Of a DNA stretch of 64,000 bases, positions 49,817 to 58,623 are shown one piece after another. Within the stretch, counting starts at the first letter, position 1, and each line of letters starts with the position of its first letter. Location: assembly GCF_021227995.1 (NCBI RefSeq), contig NZ_CP089301.1, positions 2,108,001 through 2,172,000 on the forward strand. Direction: 5' to 3'. Position numbers and translations under genes: made by a program. Origin of the DNA: Novosphingobium kaempferiae. GTDB taxonomy: Bacteria; Pseudomonadota; Alphaproteobacteria; Sphingomonadales; Sphingomonadaceae. The notes below the pieces were generated by a model. It ran no database searches. It saw only the letters and a list, made by a program, of their open reading frames with translations, and was not told where the DNA came from.

Positions 49817-52800
49817 ATGACGACCACGCCTGCCGGACACGCGCTCCGGGTCACCGACCTGCGCACCGAGTACACGACCGAGCTGCTCGGCACCCATGTC
49901 GAGCGCCCGCGCCTGTCGTGGCGGCTGGAAAGCAACGGGCGCGGCGTCATGCAGCGCAGCTACCGCATCCGCGCCGCGACGAGCGCGGATGCGCTGGCGG
50001 GCGGGCCGTGGCTGTGGGACAGCGGCGAGGTCGCGGCAGATGCCTGCTTCGACCTCGCGTGGGACGGCCCGGCGTTGTCCTCGATGCAGCGCGTGTGGTG
50101 GGACGTGGAAGTCGCCGACAACCTCGGGGCCAGCGCAAGGTCCGCGCCGACGTGGTTCGAAACCGGCCTTCTCTCCCCCGAAGACTGGCGCGCCGACTGG
50201 ATAGAGACGGAGGACGAGGACGCCGCCGCCGACCGCGCCGCCGGTCTGCAATGGATATGGAGCGCCGACCCGCTCGACCCGCGCATCCACGGCTTCCGGC
50301 TGGACTTCGACGTGCCTGCCGACCTGACCGATGCGGAAGTGCTCATCGCCGCCAAGGACAACCTCCTCGGCGTCTGGATAAACGGCGAGGCGGCGAGGCT
50401 GCCAGACCTCGTCTACTGGGGCACGCTGTTGCCCGCGACGAGCCGCATAGTGCCGGGCCGCAACTCGATCTGCGTGCTGGCAAGCGCCGACACCACCGGC
50501 TTCTTCCCGGTCGACGGCGGCGCCATGGCCGCGCTGATCCGCCTGCGGCGCGCCAACGGGGACGTCGAGCGGCTGGTCAGCGGGCCGGAATGGAAGGTGC
50601 TCACGGATCCCGCCGAAGACTGGATCGCGCCAGGTTTCGACGCCTCCGCTGCCATCGCCGCGGTGCCCTCCGCCTCTCGCGCGCAAGGCGATCCGCGTCC
50701 GAAGGAACCGGCGGTGTGCCTGCGTACCGAGTTCGAGGCCGGGGCCCCCGTCATAAGCGCGCGCCTCTACGTGACCGCACTTGGCGCCTACGAGGCGCGG
50801 ATCAACGGCGCGCCGGTAAGCGATGCGGCGCTTGCGCCCGAGATCAGCGTCGCGAAAAGCCACGTCCTCTACCAGACATACGATGTCACCGATCTGGTGC
50901 GGGAGGGCGCAAATACCCTCGCCGTCACCGTCGCGGACGGGTTCTACGCAGGCGCCTTCGGCTGGCGGATGGAGCGCTACGGCTTCGGCCCCGCGCCGCG
51001 CCGCCTGCTGGCGCAGTTGCGGATCGACCATGCCGATGGATCGTCCAAGTGGATCGCCACCGGCCCCGACTGGCGCATCGGCCCGAGCCCCGTCACCGAA
51101 GCAGACATCTACGGCGGCGAAACCCACGACGCGCGATTGGAGCAAGCAGGCTGGGATCGCCCCGGCTTCGACGACAGCGCATGGCCCACCGTACGCCTCG
51201 GGGAAGCGCCGGCCGCCGCGCTGATCGCCCAGACTTCGCCCGCCCTGCGCCCGACGCAGGTGCTGCGCGCCCGCTCCGTAACCGAGCCGGTGCCGGGGCG
51301 CTTCGTCCTCGATTTCGGCCAGAACCTTCCCGGCTGGGCGCGCCTTGGCGTGACCGGCCCGGTCGGAACCGAGATCGTGCTGCGCTTCGCCGAGCTGCTG
51401 AACACCGACGGCACCGTCGATCAGTCCAACCTGCGCCGCGCCGAGGCGACCGATCGCTACATCCTGCGCGGCGATCCCGAGGGCGAGAATTTCGCGCCGC
51501 GCTTCACCTACCACGGCTTCCGCTATGTCGAAGTGGAAGGCTGGCCCGGCGTGCCCACTATGGAAGACATCGAGGCCGTCGCAGTCCACAGCGACTGCCG
51601 CGAGACCGGCACGATGACCTTTGCCGCGCCGCTGCTCCAGCGGATCTGGGACAATACCGTGTGGAGCCAGCGCTCCAACTTCTTCGCCGTCCCCACCGAC
51701 TGCCCGCAGCGCGACGAGCGGATGGGCTGGATGGGCGACATCCAGGTCTTCCTCGACGCCGCCGCGTTCAACATGGACGTCGATCCCTTCATCCGCCGTT
51801 TCCTGCTGGAAGCGCGAGCGGCGCAGCGGCCCGATGGGGCCTATCCCATCGTCGTCCCGCAGCCGCTCTCCTTCCCCGACGTGGTGACGGCGGGCTGGAG
51901 CGAGGCGGGCGTGATCCTGCCCCATGGCCTGTGGCGGCGCTACGGCGACACCGCCGTGATCGACGAGAACTGGGCCGCGATGGAGCGCTGGATGGACTAC
52001 GTCGCGCGCGGAAATCCGGACAATATCTGGCGCAACGACCGCGGCCTCGACCTTGGCGACTGGCTCTCGGTCGACGCGATCCTGCCCGATGACGAGACGA
52101 CGCCGCGCGTGCTTTGCGCCACCGCCTACTGGGCATATAGCGCGCAACTGATGGCCGAAATGGCGCTGGCGACTGGCAGAAACGACGCTTTTGCGGGGTA
52201 TTCGGCCCTGCGTGAGGCGATCGGTAGGGCTTTCGCAGCCGAGCTTGTCGATGCCGATGGCAAGGCGGGGAACGGCAGTCAGGCGAGCCAGGTTCTGGCG
52301 CTTTACATGGGGCTGGTGCCGGAGGATCGGCGGGAGGGGGCGCTCAGGGTGCTGACCGCCGATATCCGGGCGCGGGGGATGAAGCTTTCGACCGGGTTCC
52401 TCGGCACGCCCTACCTGCTCGACGTGCTGGCGGACGGCGGGGCGTGGGAGGAAGTCGCCGGGCTTCTTCTACAAACTGCTTATCCTTCATGGGGTTATAT
52501 GCCGAGTGCGGGCGCCACGACGATCTGGGAGCGGTGGAACGGGGACGTCGGCGACCTGTCGATGAACAGCTACAACCACTATGCTTTCGGCGCGGTCGTG
52601 GGGTTTTTCTATCGCCGACTGGCCGGAATCGCCGCTGCAGAGCCGGGATTCCGGCGCATTGCCGTGCGGCCGGTGTGGCTGCCCGAAGTGGGCCGGGTTT
52701 CCGCCGTTTACGAGGCTCCGGTGGGCCGGATCGCCACCGTTGTGGATGGTGACGAGCGGGGTCTGTCGAGCCTCTCGCTGACGGTGCCTGCGAACACGAC

Positions 52801-52915
52801 GGCGCTGGTGGAACTGCCCGCCGGGGACTGGCTCGAGAACGGCAACCTACTCGAACGAAACGGAAATCTGACCGTCGAAGTCGGCTCCGGCGAGTATATC
52901 TTCACCCGGCACTGA
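49817..52915 (+). CDS. Alpha-L-rhamnosidase, GH78, apparently cytoplasmic
   Basis: 1032-residue GH78 enzyme with no signal peptide; it starts MTTTPAGHALRVTDLRTEY at the ATG 10 bases after the isomerase stop. Domain order: Ig-like N-terminal (about 10-120), Bac_rhamnosid_N carbohydrate-binding (about 160-460), concanavalin-like domain (about 490-600), then an alpha/alpha six-hairpin barrel (about 605-950) and a C-terminal sandwich. Catalytic region DCPQRDERMGWMGD (about 627-640) with the general acid and DVVTAGWSEAGVILPHG; later ATTIWERWNGD carries the base Glu. It hydrolyses alpha-L-rhamnosides, here inside the cell on imported oligosaccharides or glycosides. Same operon as DeoR and the isomerase. 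From about 52180 codon use becomes richer in GGG and T-ending codons. Confidence 0.92.
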   Translation: MTTTPAGHALRVTDLRTEYTTELLGTHVERPRLSWRLESNGRGVMQRSYRIRAATSADALAGGPWLWDSGEVAADACFDLAWDGPALSSMQRVWWDVEVADNLGASARSAPTWFETGLLSPEDWRADWIETEDEDAAADRAAGLQWIWSADPLDPRIHGFRLDFDVPADLTDAEVLIAAKDNLLGVWINGEAARLPDLVYWGTLLPATSRIVPGRNSICVLASADTTGFFPVDGGAMAALIRLRRANGDVERLVSGPEWKVLTDPAEDWIAPGFDASAAIAAVPSASRAQGDPRPKEPAVCLRTEFEAGAPVISARLYVTALGAYEARINGAPVSDAALAPEISVAKSHVLYQTYDVTDLVREGANTLAVTVADGFYAGAFGWRMERYGFGPAPRRLLAQLRIDHADGSSKWIATGPDWRIGPSPVTEADIYGGETHDARLEQAGWDRPGFDDSAWPTVRLGEAPAAALIAQTSPALRPTQVLRARSVTEPVPGRFVLDFGQNLPGWARLGVTGPVGTEIVLRFAELLNTDGTVDQSNLRRAEATDRYILRGDPEGENFAPRFTYHGFRYVEVEGWPGVPTMEDIEAVAVHSDCRETGTMTFAAPLLQRIWDNTVWSQRSNFFAVPTDCPQRDERMGWMGDIQVFLDAAAFNMDVDPFIRRFLLEARAAQRPDGAYPIVVPQPLSFPDVVTAGWSEAGVILPHGLWRRYGDTAVIDENWAAMERWMDYVARGNPDNIWRNDRGLDLGDWLSVDAILPDDETTPRVLCATAYWAYSAQLMAEMALATGRNDAFAGYSALREAIGRAFAAELVDADGKAGNGSQASQVLALYMGLVPEDRREGALRVLTADIRARGMKLSTGFLGTPYLLDVLADGGAWEEVAGLLLQTAYPSWGYMPSAGATTIWERWNGDVGDLSMNSYNHYAFGAVVGFFYRRLAGIAAAEPGFRRIAVRPVWLPEVGRVSAVYEAPVGRIATVVDGDERGLSSLSLTVPANTTALVELPAGDWLENGNLLERNGNLTVEVGSGEYIFTRH

Positions 52916-52955
52916 ACTGAACCTAGGCGGTGCCGAACCCTACCAAGCGGCACAG

Positions 52956-54005
52956 TCAGAGGCTTGTCTGCGCCATGATCGCGGTGAAGAACAGCCCCAG
53001 CGCCATTCCGGCGAAGAACAGCAGGAACCACGCCCGCCACAGCGCCGAGAACCGCCCCAGCGCATAGGCGCCGCGCAGCTGCCGGTACATATGTATCGGC
53101 GGCGCGAGCAGCAGCAGCGCGACCACGCCGCTCATGCCGACCGCGCCTGCTATCATGCCCACGATCGCCAGCAGCGTCATGAAGCACAGCGAGTAGGTGA
53201 CGAATACCGTGTGATCGTAGAGGTGAAAGCGGCGGCTGAACGGGAACAGCAGCCACAGGAACGGCACCGAGATCGGGATCAGCGCCCAGCTGTATTTGTA
53301 CGAATATGTCTGGAGCTTGTAGCTGGCGAGGTCCGGGTTCGACTGGAACTTCTTGATCGCCTTGTCGAGCTGCGGGATGTCGCTGATCCTGCGGGTCTGA
53401 TCGAATTTCGTCTTGTCCCCATCGGTGCCGAGTTCACGCAGCGTATCGATGGCCGTCTGCCGCGCTTCGATCTGCGTCTCCAGGCTGCCGGTCGGCCGGC
53501 CCTTCGCCTCGGCCGCCTTGCGCTTGGCCTCGATCCCGGCGATCTCGCCTTCGAGGCGGGCGATGTTCCCCGCCATGCCCTGCCCTTCGACCATGTGCTT
53601 GCCGGGATCTTCCTTGCCCTCGGTGGCGTGGAACACCGCGAACATCAGGAACACCGAGAACAGGAACAGCGCGATCGGCGAGACGTAGCTGGCGCGGCGA
53701 CCGTCGATATATTCGCGCGTCAGCCTGCCGGGCCGCAGGACCAGCATCGGCAGGGTGCGCCAGATCTTGCCCTCGAAGTGGAAGACGCCGTGCAACAGGT
53801 CATGGAAGAACGCGCCCAGCGTGCGGTGGACGTGCGCTGCCTGCCCGCAGGCATGGCAGTGCGACCCGACCAGCCGCGTGTTGCAGTTGAGGCAGTTGCT
53901 CTCATGCGTGTGGCCATCATCGACGCCACCGTGGCCCGGCTCGACGGCGGCGGCCATCGCCGCGCCCTGCCCCAGTTCCGCCAGTCCTTCGCCAATACCG
54001 CTCAT
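52956..54005 (-). CDS. DUF3667 membrane protein with N-terminal zinc ribbon
   Basis: 349-residue inner-membrane protein of unknown function. Start at ATG 54005; a GTG 21 bases upstream is an alternative. A zinc-ribbon-like NCLNCNTRLVGSHCHACGQ occurs at about 37-55 (four cysteines). The conserved DUF3667 segment LHGVFHFEGKIWRTLPMLVL follows, then LTREYIDGRRASYVSPIAL and a transmembrane helix. Between helix 1 and the remaining three or four lies a charged, partly coiled region (GNIARLEGEIAGIEAKRKAAE). Converges on the GH78 gene and is followed upstream by a palindromic repeat. No link to sugar metabolism is visible. Confidence 0.8.
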   Translation of the reverse strand: MSGIGEGLAELGQGAAMAAAVEPGHGGVDDGHTHESNCLNCNTRLVGSHCHACGQAAHVHRTLGAFFHDLLHGVFHFEGKIWRTLPMLVLRPGRLTREYIDGRRASYVSPIALFLFSVFLMFAVFHATEGKEDPGKHMVEGQGMAGNIARLEGEIAGIEAKRKAAEAKGRPTGSLETQIEARQTAIDTLRELGTDGDKTKFDQTRRISDIPQLDKAIKKFQSNPDLASYKLQTYSYKYSWALIPISVPFLWLLFPFSRRFHLYDHTVFVTYSLCFMTLLAIVGMIAGAVGMSGVVALLLLAPPIHMYRQLRGAYALGRFSALWRAWFLLFFAGMALGLFFTAIMAQTSL

Positions 54006-54045
54006 GCTTGCCCCCGTTTGCCGCACGACCGCCCTGCCACTCCCC

Positions 54046-54120
54046 CGTCATTGCGAGCGGAGCGAAGCAATCCATTGTCGACACGCGCCGCTGGATTGCT
54101 TCGCTCCGCTCGCAATGACG
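54046..54120. repeat. Family A palindromic repeat, copy 2
   Basis: 29-base complementary arms (54046-54074 and 54092-54120), CGTCATTGCGAGCGGAGCG type, loop of 17 bases. A compensatory G/C change at the arm centre relative to copy 1 keeps the pairing, which implies that the hairpin is selected or copied as a unit. Confidence 0.9.
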
Positions 54121-54224
54121 CCCCCGGAGTGGGGCGGTCATGCTTCGTGCGAAACTAGAGCGGGATTGTTGCTGGTGCAATGCAGCATGGCGCCCGCATC
54201 ACCCGCCCACGTCACCCGCGCCGA

Positions 54225-55076
54225 TCATCCCTTCTGGGCAAGCTTCCGGTCTATCGCACCCCACAGCCGCGAGAACGCCTGCGCCGCCGGGCTCTGCGGA
54301 GCGAGCGCGCCGACCGGCTGGCGGTGGACGGCGCATTGCTCCACCGCGCTGGCGTAGGGGATCGACGGCCAGCTCGGGTTCGCCTCGTGCGCCTGCTTGT
54401 GCAGCGCGCGGCGCATGTCGAGCATGGAGAGCACCGGCAGGATCGGCGGGTGCCGCTTGGTGTTGCCCGCGATCTCTTTCACCACAAGGTCGAAGGCCCG
54501 GGTCGAGAGCGGCGAAGGCGGCAGCGGCACGATGACGAGGTCCGCCGCGCGCACGATCTGCGCAGACAGTTCGTTCATCACCGGCGGACAGTCGAGGATG
54601 ATCCGCGCATAGTCCGCCGAGAGTTCCTCGGTCAGCTTCGCCAGCCGCTTGCGCTTGCCGATCTTCACCAGCTGCGCGTCGAGCGTGCGGATGGATTCGT
54701 CGGCGGGCAGCACGTCGAGCCCGGCGAAGGCGGTGTGCTGGATCAGCCGCGTCGCGGGGCGTTCGCGGGCGAAGACTTCCTCGGCCAGCCGCGTTTCCTG
54801 CGGCTCCAGGCCATAGAGGAACGCCGATCCGCCCGCCGCGTCCAGATCCCACAGCAGCGTGCGATGCCCGCTCTGCGCGGCGGAGCACCAGGCGAGATTG
54901 GCGGAGAAGGTCGTCTTCCCGACGCCGCCCTTGACGCTGTAGATGGCGATGGTCGCGCCCGTGCGGGGCGCCGGAGCTTCGTCTGCGTCTTCTTCAGACA
55001 CGCCAAGGGGACCGGCCCTTCTGGGCGGTCCCCCGGTCAATCCGATGATACGCGGTAGTTTCGATTTCGCGGCCAC
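54225..55076 (-). CDS. ParA/MinD-family ATPase
   Basis: 283-residue P-loop ATPase of the ParA family. The deviant Walker A KGGVGKTT is at 49-56 after a 40-residue polar extension; IILDCPPVMNELSAQ is Walker B, and VIVPLPPSPLSTRAFDLV the third conserved segment. No ParB partner or parS-like site is seen, so plasmid or chromosome partition is not indicated. Orphan ParAs position cell components; some are annotated as cobyrinic-acid-synthase-like. It follows rpoZ by about 56 bases on the same strand, so the two may be co-transcribed. Confidence 0.88.
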   Translation of the reverse strand: MAAKSKLPRIIGLTGGPPRRAGPLGVSEEDADEAPAPRTGATIAIYSVKGGVGKTTFSANLAWCSAAQSGHRTLLWDLDAAGGSAFLYGLEPQETRLAEEVFARERPATRLIQHTAFAGLDVLPADESIRTLDAQLVKIGKRKRLAKLTEELSADYARIILDCPPVMNELSAQIVRAADLVIVPLPPSPLSTRAFDLVVKEIAGNTKRHPPILPVLSMLDMRRALHKQAHEANPSWPSIPYASAVEQCAVHRQPVGALAPQSPAAQAFSRLWGAIDRKLAQKG

Positions 55077-55132
55077 ATCGCATCGTTGCCTGCCGGAACC
55101 CGGCAGTCAACGCCTGTGATTAGCCCCAACAA

Positions 55133-55477
55133 TCAACCGTCGTAATCGCCACCCAGCGAGGTGTTGCGGGTCGGGGCCGACGCGGTGATGCGCAGGGCCT
55201 CGGCCGACTGGCTGAGCGAACCGATGTCGTCCATCTCGTCGTCGTCGTCGGGAAGGACGCGCTGCATCGAGGTGACGAGCGTTTCCTTGAGGTTCGACGG
55301 GGTGACGGTCTGCTCCGCAATCTCGCGCAGGGCGACGACGGGGTTCTTGTCACGATCGCGGTCGATGGTCAGTTCCGCACCGCCCGAAATCTCACGCGCG
55401 CGCTGCGCGGCGAGGAGAACGAGGTCGAAGCGGTTGGGGATCTTGTCGACGCAATCTTCGACAGTAACGCGCGCCAT
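55133..55477 (-). CDS. rpoZ: DNA-directed RNA polymerase subunit omega
   Basis: 114-residue omega subunit, which helps assemble and stabilise RNA polymerase. The ATG at 55477 (GGGAG 5 bases upstream) begins the universal [20 protein letters not shown]; a GTG 6 bases earlier is ignored. [19 protein letters not shown] [18 protein letters not shown] is the alphaproteobacterial signature helix. The C-terminal tail ([10 protein letters not shown] and beyond) is acidic and variable, as usual in this class. A clear sigma-70 promoter lies 42-70 bases upstream. A housekeeping anchor showing that the surrounding segment is chromosomal. Confidence 0.96.
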   Translation of the reverse strand: MARVTVEDCVDKIPNRFDLVLLAAQRAREISGGAELTIDRDRDKNPVVALREIAEQTVTPSNLKETLVTSMQRVLPDDDDEMDDIGSLSQSAEALRITASAPTRNTSLGGDYDG

Positions 55478-55518
55478 GGGCACTCCCGGTAAAGAATCTG
55501 TGGGTTCGGAAAGGGCGG

Positions 55519-55547
55519 CAATTAGGTTCCATTAGCGCGAAAGTCAA
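55519..55547 (-). promoter_or_regulatory. rpoZ promoter
   Basis: Minus-strand TTGACT (55542-55547), 17-base spacer and TAATTG (55519-55524), ending about 42 bases before the rpoZ start codon. Confidence 0.65.
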
Positions 55548-55561
55548 GGAAATGGCACATT

Positions 55562-55676
55562 CGTCGTCCCGGACTTGATCCGGGACCGTTGGCTGTCTTT
55601 AGGCGCGCCCTGCCGACGGGGCTTCGAGAGCCGGGCTCTTCACGGCCAGCGGTCCCGGATCAAGTCCGGGACGACG
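55562..55676. repeat. Family B composite palindromic repeat, copy 2
   Basis: Left palindrome CGTCGTCCCGGACTTGATCC, central GGCTGTCTTTAGG and CACGGCCAGCG shared with 12967-13085, and right palindrome as the exact inverse of the left. The whole 115-base unit is bounded by CGTCGT and ACGACG. Confidence 0.88.
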
Positions 55677-55687
55677 AAACCAACCTT

Positions 55688-55761
55688 CGTCATTCCGAGC
55701 GTAGCGAAGCAATCCAGCAACCAACGCAGCGTGGGATTGCTTCGCTACGCTCGCAATGACG
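55688..55761. repeat. Family A palindromic repeat, copy 3
   Basis: Same arms as copies 1 and 2 with the TAGCGAAGC variant; one mismatch in the left arm (ATTCCGAG for ATTGCGAG). Directly follows the family B element, so two different repeat families are stacked between rpoZ and the phosphotransferase gene. Confidence 0.88.
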
Positions 55762-55776
55762 AACGGAGGTTGCCGA

Positions 55777-56838
55777 TCACCCCCGCGCAAACCCCAGCGC
55801 CAGCCTTGCCAGTTCGGGAAACGCCTCGGCCCGCTCTCGCGCCTGCGCGTTGGAAGCGGTGCCGCGGATCACGCGGCCCTTGATGCCGTGGAAGATCGCG
55901 GCGAGGCGGAAGAAGTTGAACGCCATGTAGTAGCGATAGTCCGCCAGCCCCTCGCGCCCGGTGCGGCGGCAATAGGCGGCGACGTAGTCCTCTTCGGTCG
56001 GGATGCCGAGCGCGGCGATGTCCGCGCCGCCAAGGCCCGCCACGATATGCGGGGGCATGTGGTACATCATCGCGTGATAGGCGAAGTCCGCCAGCGGATG
56101 GCCCAGCGTCGACAGTTCCCAGTCGAGCACCGCCAGCACGCGCGGCTCGGTGGGGTGGAAGATCATGTTGTCGATACGGAAATCGCCGTGGATCACGCTG
56201 GAGGCGCCGTCGTCCTGCGGCATCTCCGCCTCCAGCCAGGCGATCACCGCGTCCATGTCGGCGTTGCGGCCCGCCGCCTCGTCCTCGAAATACTGCTTCG
56301 ACCAGCGGCCAACCTGCCGGGCGAAGTAGTTGCCCGGCTTGCCGTAGTCGCCGAGGCCGATGGCGGCCGGGTCGAACGAATGGAGTTGCGCGATCGTGGC
56401 GTTCATCGCGTCGAAGATCGCGGCGCGTTCCGCGTTGGAGACGCCGGGGACGGTGGCGTCCCAGAAGATGCGGCCCTCGACCATCTCCATGACATAGAAC
56501 CACGTCCCGATGACGCTGTCGTCCTCGCACAGCCCGTAGACACGCGCGACCGGGAAGCCCGCGCCGTGCAGCGCGGTGAGCACTTTCGCCTCGCGCTCGA
56601 CCGCGTGGGCGCCCTTGAGCAGCTGGCCCGGCGGCTTGCGCCTGAGGACGTAGCTGCGCGCGGGCGTGACCAGCTTGTAGGTCGGGTTGGACTGCCCGCC
56701 CCTGAACTGCTCGACCGTCAGCGGGCCGGCGAAGCCTTCGACATGGGCTTCCAGCCACGCGGACAGCGCCGCCTCGTCGAAGGCATAGCCCTCGCGCACG
56801 GCGGTGGTGCCCGAGTTGGCTTCAGCGACATCCGTCAT
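55777..56838 (-). CDS. Phosphotransferase family protein (APH/ACAD10-like kinase)
   Basis: 353-residue aminoglycoside-phosphotransferase-fold protein. Kinase motifs: VEQFRGGQSNPTYKLV (nucleotide loop), SSVIHGDFRIDNMIFH (catalytic HGD with Asn) and VLAVLDWELSTLGHPLADF (metal-binding DWE). This subgroup matches the kinase domain of ACAD10/ACAD11, which phosphorylates 4-hydroxyacyl-CoA during breakdown of 4-hydroxy acids; it is not an antibiotic-resistance enzyme in this setting. The ATG at 56838 overlaps the stop of an acyl-CoA dehydrogenase (ATGA), repeating the ACAD-kinase pairing. Last gene of the long minus-strand acyl-CoA operon. Confidence 0.85.
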   Translation of the reverse strand: MTDVAEANSGTTAVREGYAFDEAALSAWLEAHVEGFAGPLTVEQFRGGQSNPTYKLVTPARSYVLRRKPPGQLLKGAHAVEREAKVLTALHGAGFPVARVYGLCEDDSVIGTWFYVMEMVEGRIFWDATVPGVSNAERAAIFDAMNATIAQLHSFDPAAIGLGDYGKPGNYFARQVGRWSKQYFEDEAAGRNADMDAVIAWLEAEMPQDDGASSVIHGDFRIDNMIFHPTEPRVLAVLDWELSTLGHPLADFAYHAMMYHMPPHIVAGLGGADIAALGIPTEEDYVAAYCRRTGREGLADYRYYMAFNFFRLAAIFHGIKGRVIRGTASNAQARERAEAFPELARLALGFARG

Positions 56839-58052
56839 GCCGGTTCGGCTTCCTTCTGCGCCGCCGCTTCCTGTGCCTTGCGCCAGTCGCGGCGGATCTT
56901 CTTGGCGAGGCTCCACTTGTGGACTTCGGTGGGGCCGTCGTAGATGCGGAAGGCGCGGATTTCGCGGAAGACCTGCTCGACGATGGTCCGGTCGGTCACG
57001 CCGATGCCGCCCATGACCTGCACGCAGTTGTCGGCGATCTTCATCAACGCTTCGCTGACCGAGACCTTGGCCATCGAGCTTTCGACGGTGCCGAGCGATC
57101 CCGAATCCAGCACCGAGGCGCACCAGTCGATCATCAGTTCGCACTGCTTGATGAGGATCTGGTTCTCCGCCAGCATGAAGCCGACGCCCTCGTGCTCGAT
57201 CAGCTGCTTGCCGAAGGCCATGCGGCGGCAGGCGTAGTCGCTGGCGATCTCCTGCGCGCGGATGCAGCAGCCGAGCCAGCGCATGCAGTGCGAGAGGCGG
57301 GCGGGCGAAAGGCGGACCTGCGCGTACTTGAAGCCCTCGCCGGGCGCGCCCAGCATGTGCTCGGCGGGGACGCGCAGGTTGTCGATGGTCAGGGTGGAGT
57401 GGCCGCCGGGCATCGAGGTGTCGATGGTGTTGGGCACCTCGTCGATGCGGATCGCCTCGTCCGGCAGGTCCACCAGGAACATGCAGGCGCCGCCCCTGGT
57501 GTCCTCTTCCTCGGACGCGGCCATGACGATGCCGACCATCGCGCCCTTGGCGCCGGTGATGAAGGTCTTGCGGCCGTTGACGACCCAGTGGTTGCCGTCC
57601 TTGCGGCAGGTGGTCTTCATCATCGAGGGGTCGGAACCCGCGCCGCCCCAATCGGCGGGCTCGGTCATGAAGAAGGCGGAGCGGCCCTTGCCCTCGACCA
57701 GCGGCTTGAGGAACCGTTCCTTCAGTTCCGGCGAGCCGACGTGGCCGATGAGGTACATGTTGCCCTCGTCCGGCGCCATGGTGTTGCAGGCCAGCGGACC
57801 CAGCGGCGAGAGGCCCGACCTGATGAGCACCACCGCCGTCTCACGCTGGGTCAGGTGCGATCCGTCCGCGCGGATGTGCGGGGTGAGCACGCCCGCCTCA
57901 CGGGCAAGCGCGCGCATCTCCATCACCAGCTCGTCGGTCGGCGCGCCGTGGTGGTCGCGGCGAGGATCCTGCTCGTAGGGGACGATCTTCTCGCGCACGA
58001 AGGCCTCGACCTTCGCCGCCATATCGAGCGCGTACTGGGAAATCTCGGCCAT
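56835..58052 (-). CDS. Acyl-CoA dehydrogenase (ACAD10/11-like)
   Basis: 405-residue flavoprotein that introduces a 2,3-double bond into an acyl-CoA. The ATG at 58052 overlaps the upstream VOC gene stop by one base. Signatures: FFMTEPADWGGAGSDPSMMK (FAD/substrate loop), HWVVNGRKTFITGAKGA, RMAFGKQLIEHEGVG and CVQVMGGIGVTD with REIRAFRIYDGPTEVHKWSL at the C-terminus. The catalytic base region is the YDGPTEVH-containing segment. Translationally coupled to the phosphotransferase downstream, which supports the ACAD10/11-type assignment. Confidence 0.92.
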   Translation of the reverse strand: MAEISQYALDMAAKVEAFVREKIVPYEQDPRRDHHGAPTDELVMEMRALAREAGVLTPHIRADGSHLTQRETAVVLIRSGLSPLGPLACNTMAPDEGNMYLIGHVGSPELKERFLKPLVEGKGRSAFFMTEPADWGGAGSDPSMMKTTCRKDGNHWVVNGRKTFITGAKGAMVGIVMAASEEEDTRGGACMFLVDLPDEAIRIDEVPNTIDTSMPGGHSTLTIDNLRVPAEHMLGAPGEGFKYAQVRLSPARLSHCMRWLGCCIRAQEIASDYACRRMAFGKQLIEHEGVGFMLAENQILIKQCELMIDWCASVLDSGSLGTVESSMAKVSVSEALMKIADNCVQVMGGIGVTDRTIVEQVFREIRAFRIYDGPTEVHKWSLAKKIRRDWRKAQEAAAQKEAEPA

Positions 58053-58612
58053 CACTGCAGCACCCTGATCGGATCGGAGCCGTCCCAGTCGCGGGCGGCA
58101 TCCTTCATCATCTGGAACAGACCTTCCGTGCCGGTGAGCGGCTGGAGGTATTCTATCACATGCCCGGGGCCCTGACCGGGATCGACGTAGATCACCTCGC
58201 CGTCCGCGCCCACCTTGCCCTCGACGATCACCTCGGCCCCTGCCTCGGCGCAGGCGCGGCGGGCGTCCTCGATGGATTCGACGAAGACGCAGACGTGGTG
58301 CAGCCGGTCGCGCACCGCATACTCGCCCGAATAGAGCGAGGGCGCGTCGGAGTCGGTCTTGATCAGCTCGATCTGGATGTCGCCCCAGTAGCCGATCGCC
58401 ATCGAGAACACGGCGTCGGTAGGCTCGCCCTTGTACTTCATGTCGCGCAGGCGCACGTCGTTCAGCACGAAGAACGGGCCGACGCCGACCGTCTCGATCC
58501 AGTATTTCATCGTGGCGTCGAAGTCGGTCGGGAAATAGGCGAGCTGGATCACGTCGCCCAGCCGCTTGAGCGGTCCGGGCTTCGCGATCGTTGAAGTTGC
58601 CTCTCCGGTCAT
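58052..58612 (-). CDS. VOC/glyoxalase superfamily protein
   Basis: 186-residue vicinal-oxygen-chelate fold protein. Paired beta-alpha-beta modules: the first carries LGDVIQLAYFPTDFDATMKY, the second LHHVCVFVESIEDARRACAE with an expected metal His and YVDPGQGPGHVIEYLQP with His and Glu. The family includes epimerases (methylmalonyl-CoA), lactoylglutathione lyases and extradiol dioxygenases. Between E2 (11-base gap) and acyl-CoA dehydrogenase in one operon it may epimerise or hydrate an acyl-CoA intermediate. Exact role unknown. Confidence 0.82.
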   Translation of the reverse strand: MTGEATSTIAKPGPLKRLGDVIQLAYFPTDFDATMKYWIETVGVGPFFVLNDVRLRDMKYKGEPTDAVFSMAIGYWGDIQIELIKTDSDAPSLYSGEYAVRDRLHHVCVFVESIEDARRACAEAGAEVIVEGKVGADGEVIYVDPGQGPGHVIEYLQPLTGTEGLFQMMKDAARDWDGSDPIRVLQ

Positions 58613-58623
58613 CTTTTATCCTT

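Noticed and set aside
54225..55076. Plasmid partition locus
   Set aside because: ParA-like gene has no ParB or centromere-like repeats and adjoins rpoZ, a chromosomal housekeeping gene.
55777..56838. Aminoglycoside resistance gene
   Set aside because: Although the fold is APH, coupling with acyl-CoA dehydrogenase and sequence type fit the ACAD10/11 kinase group.
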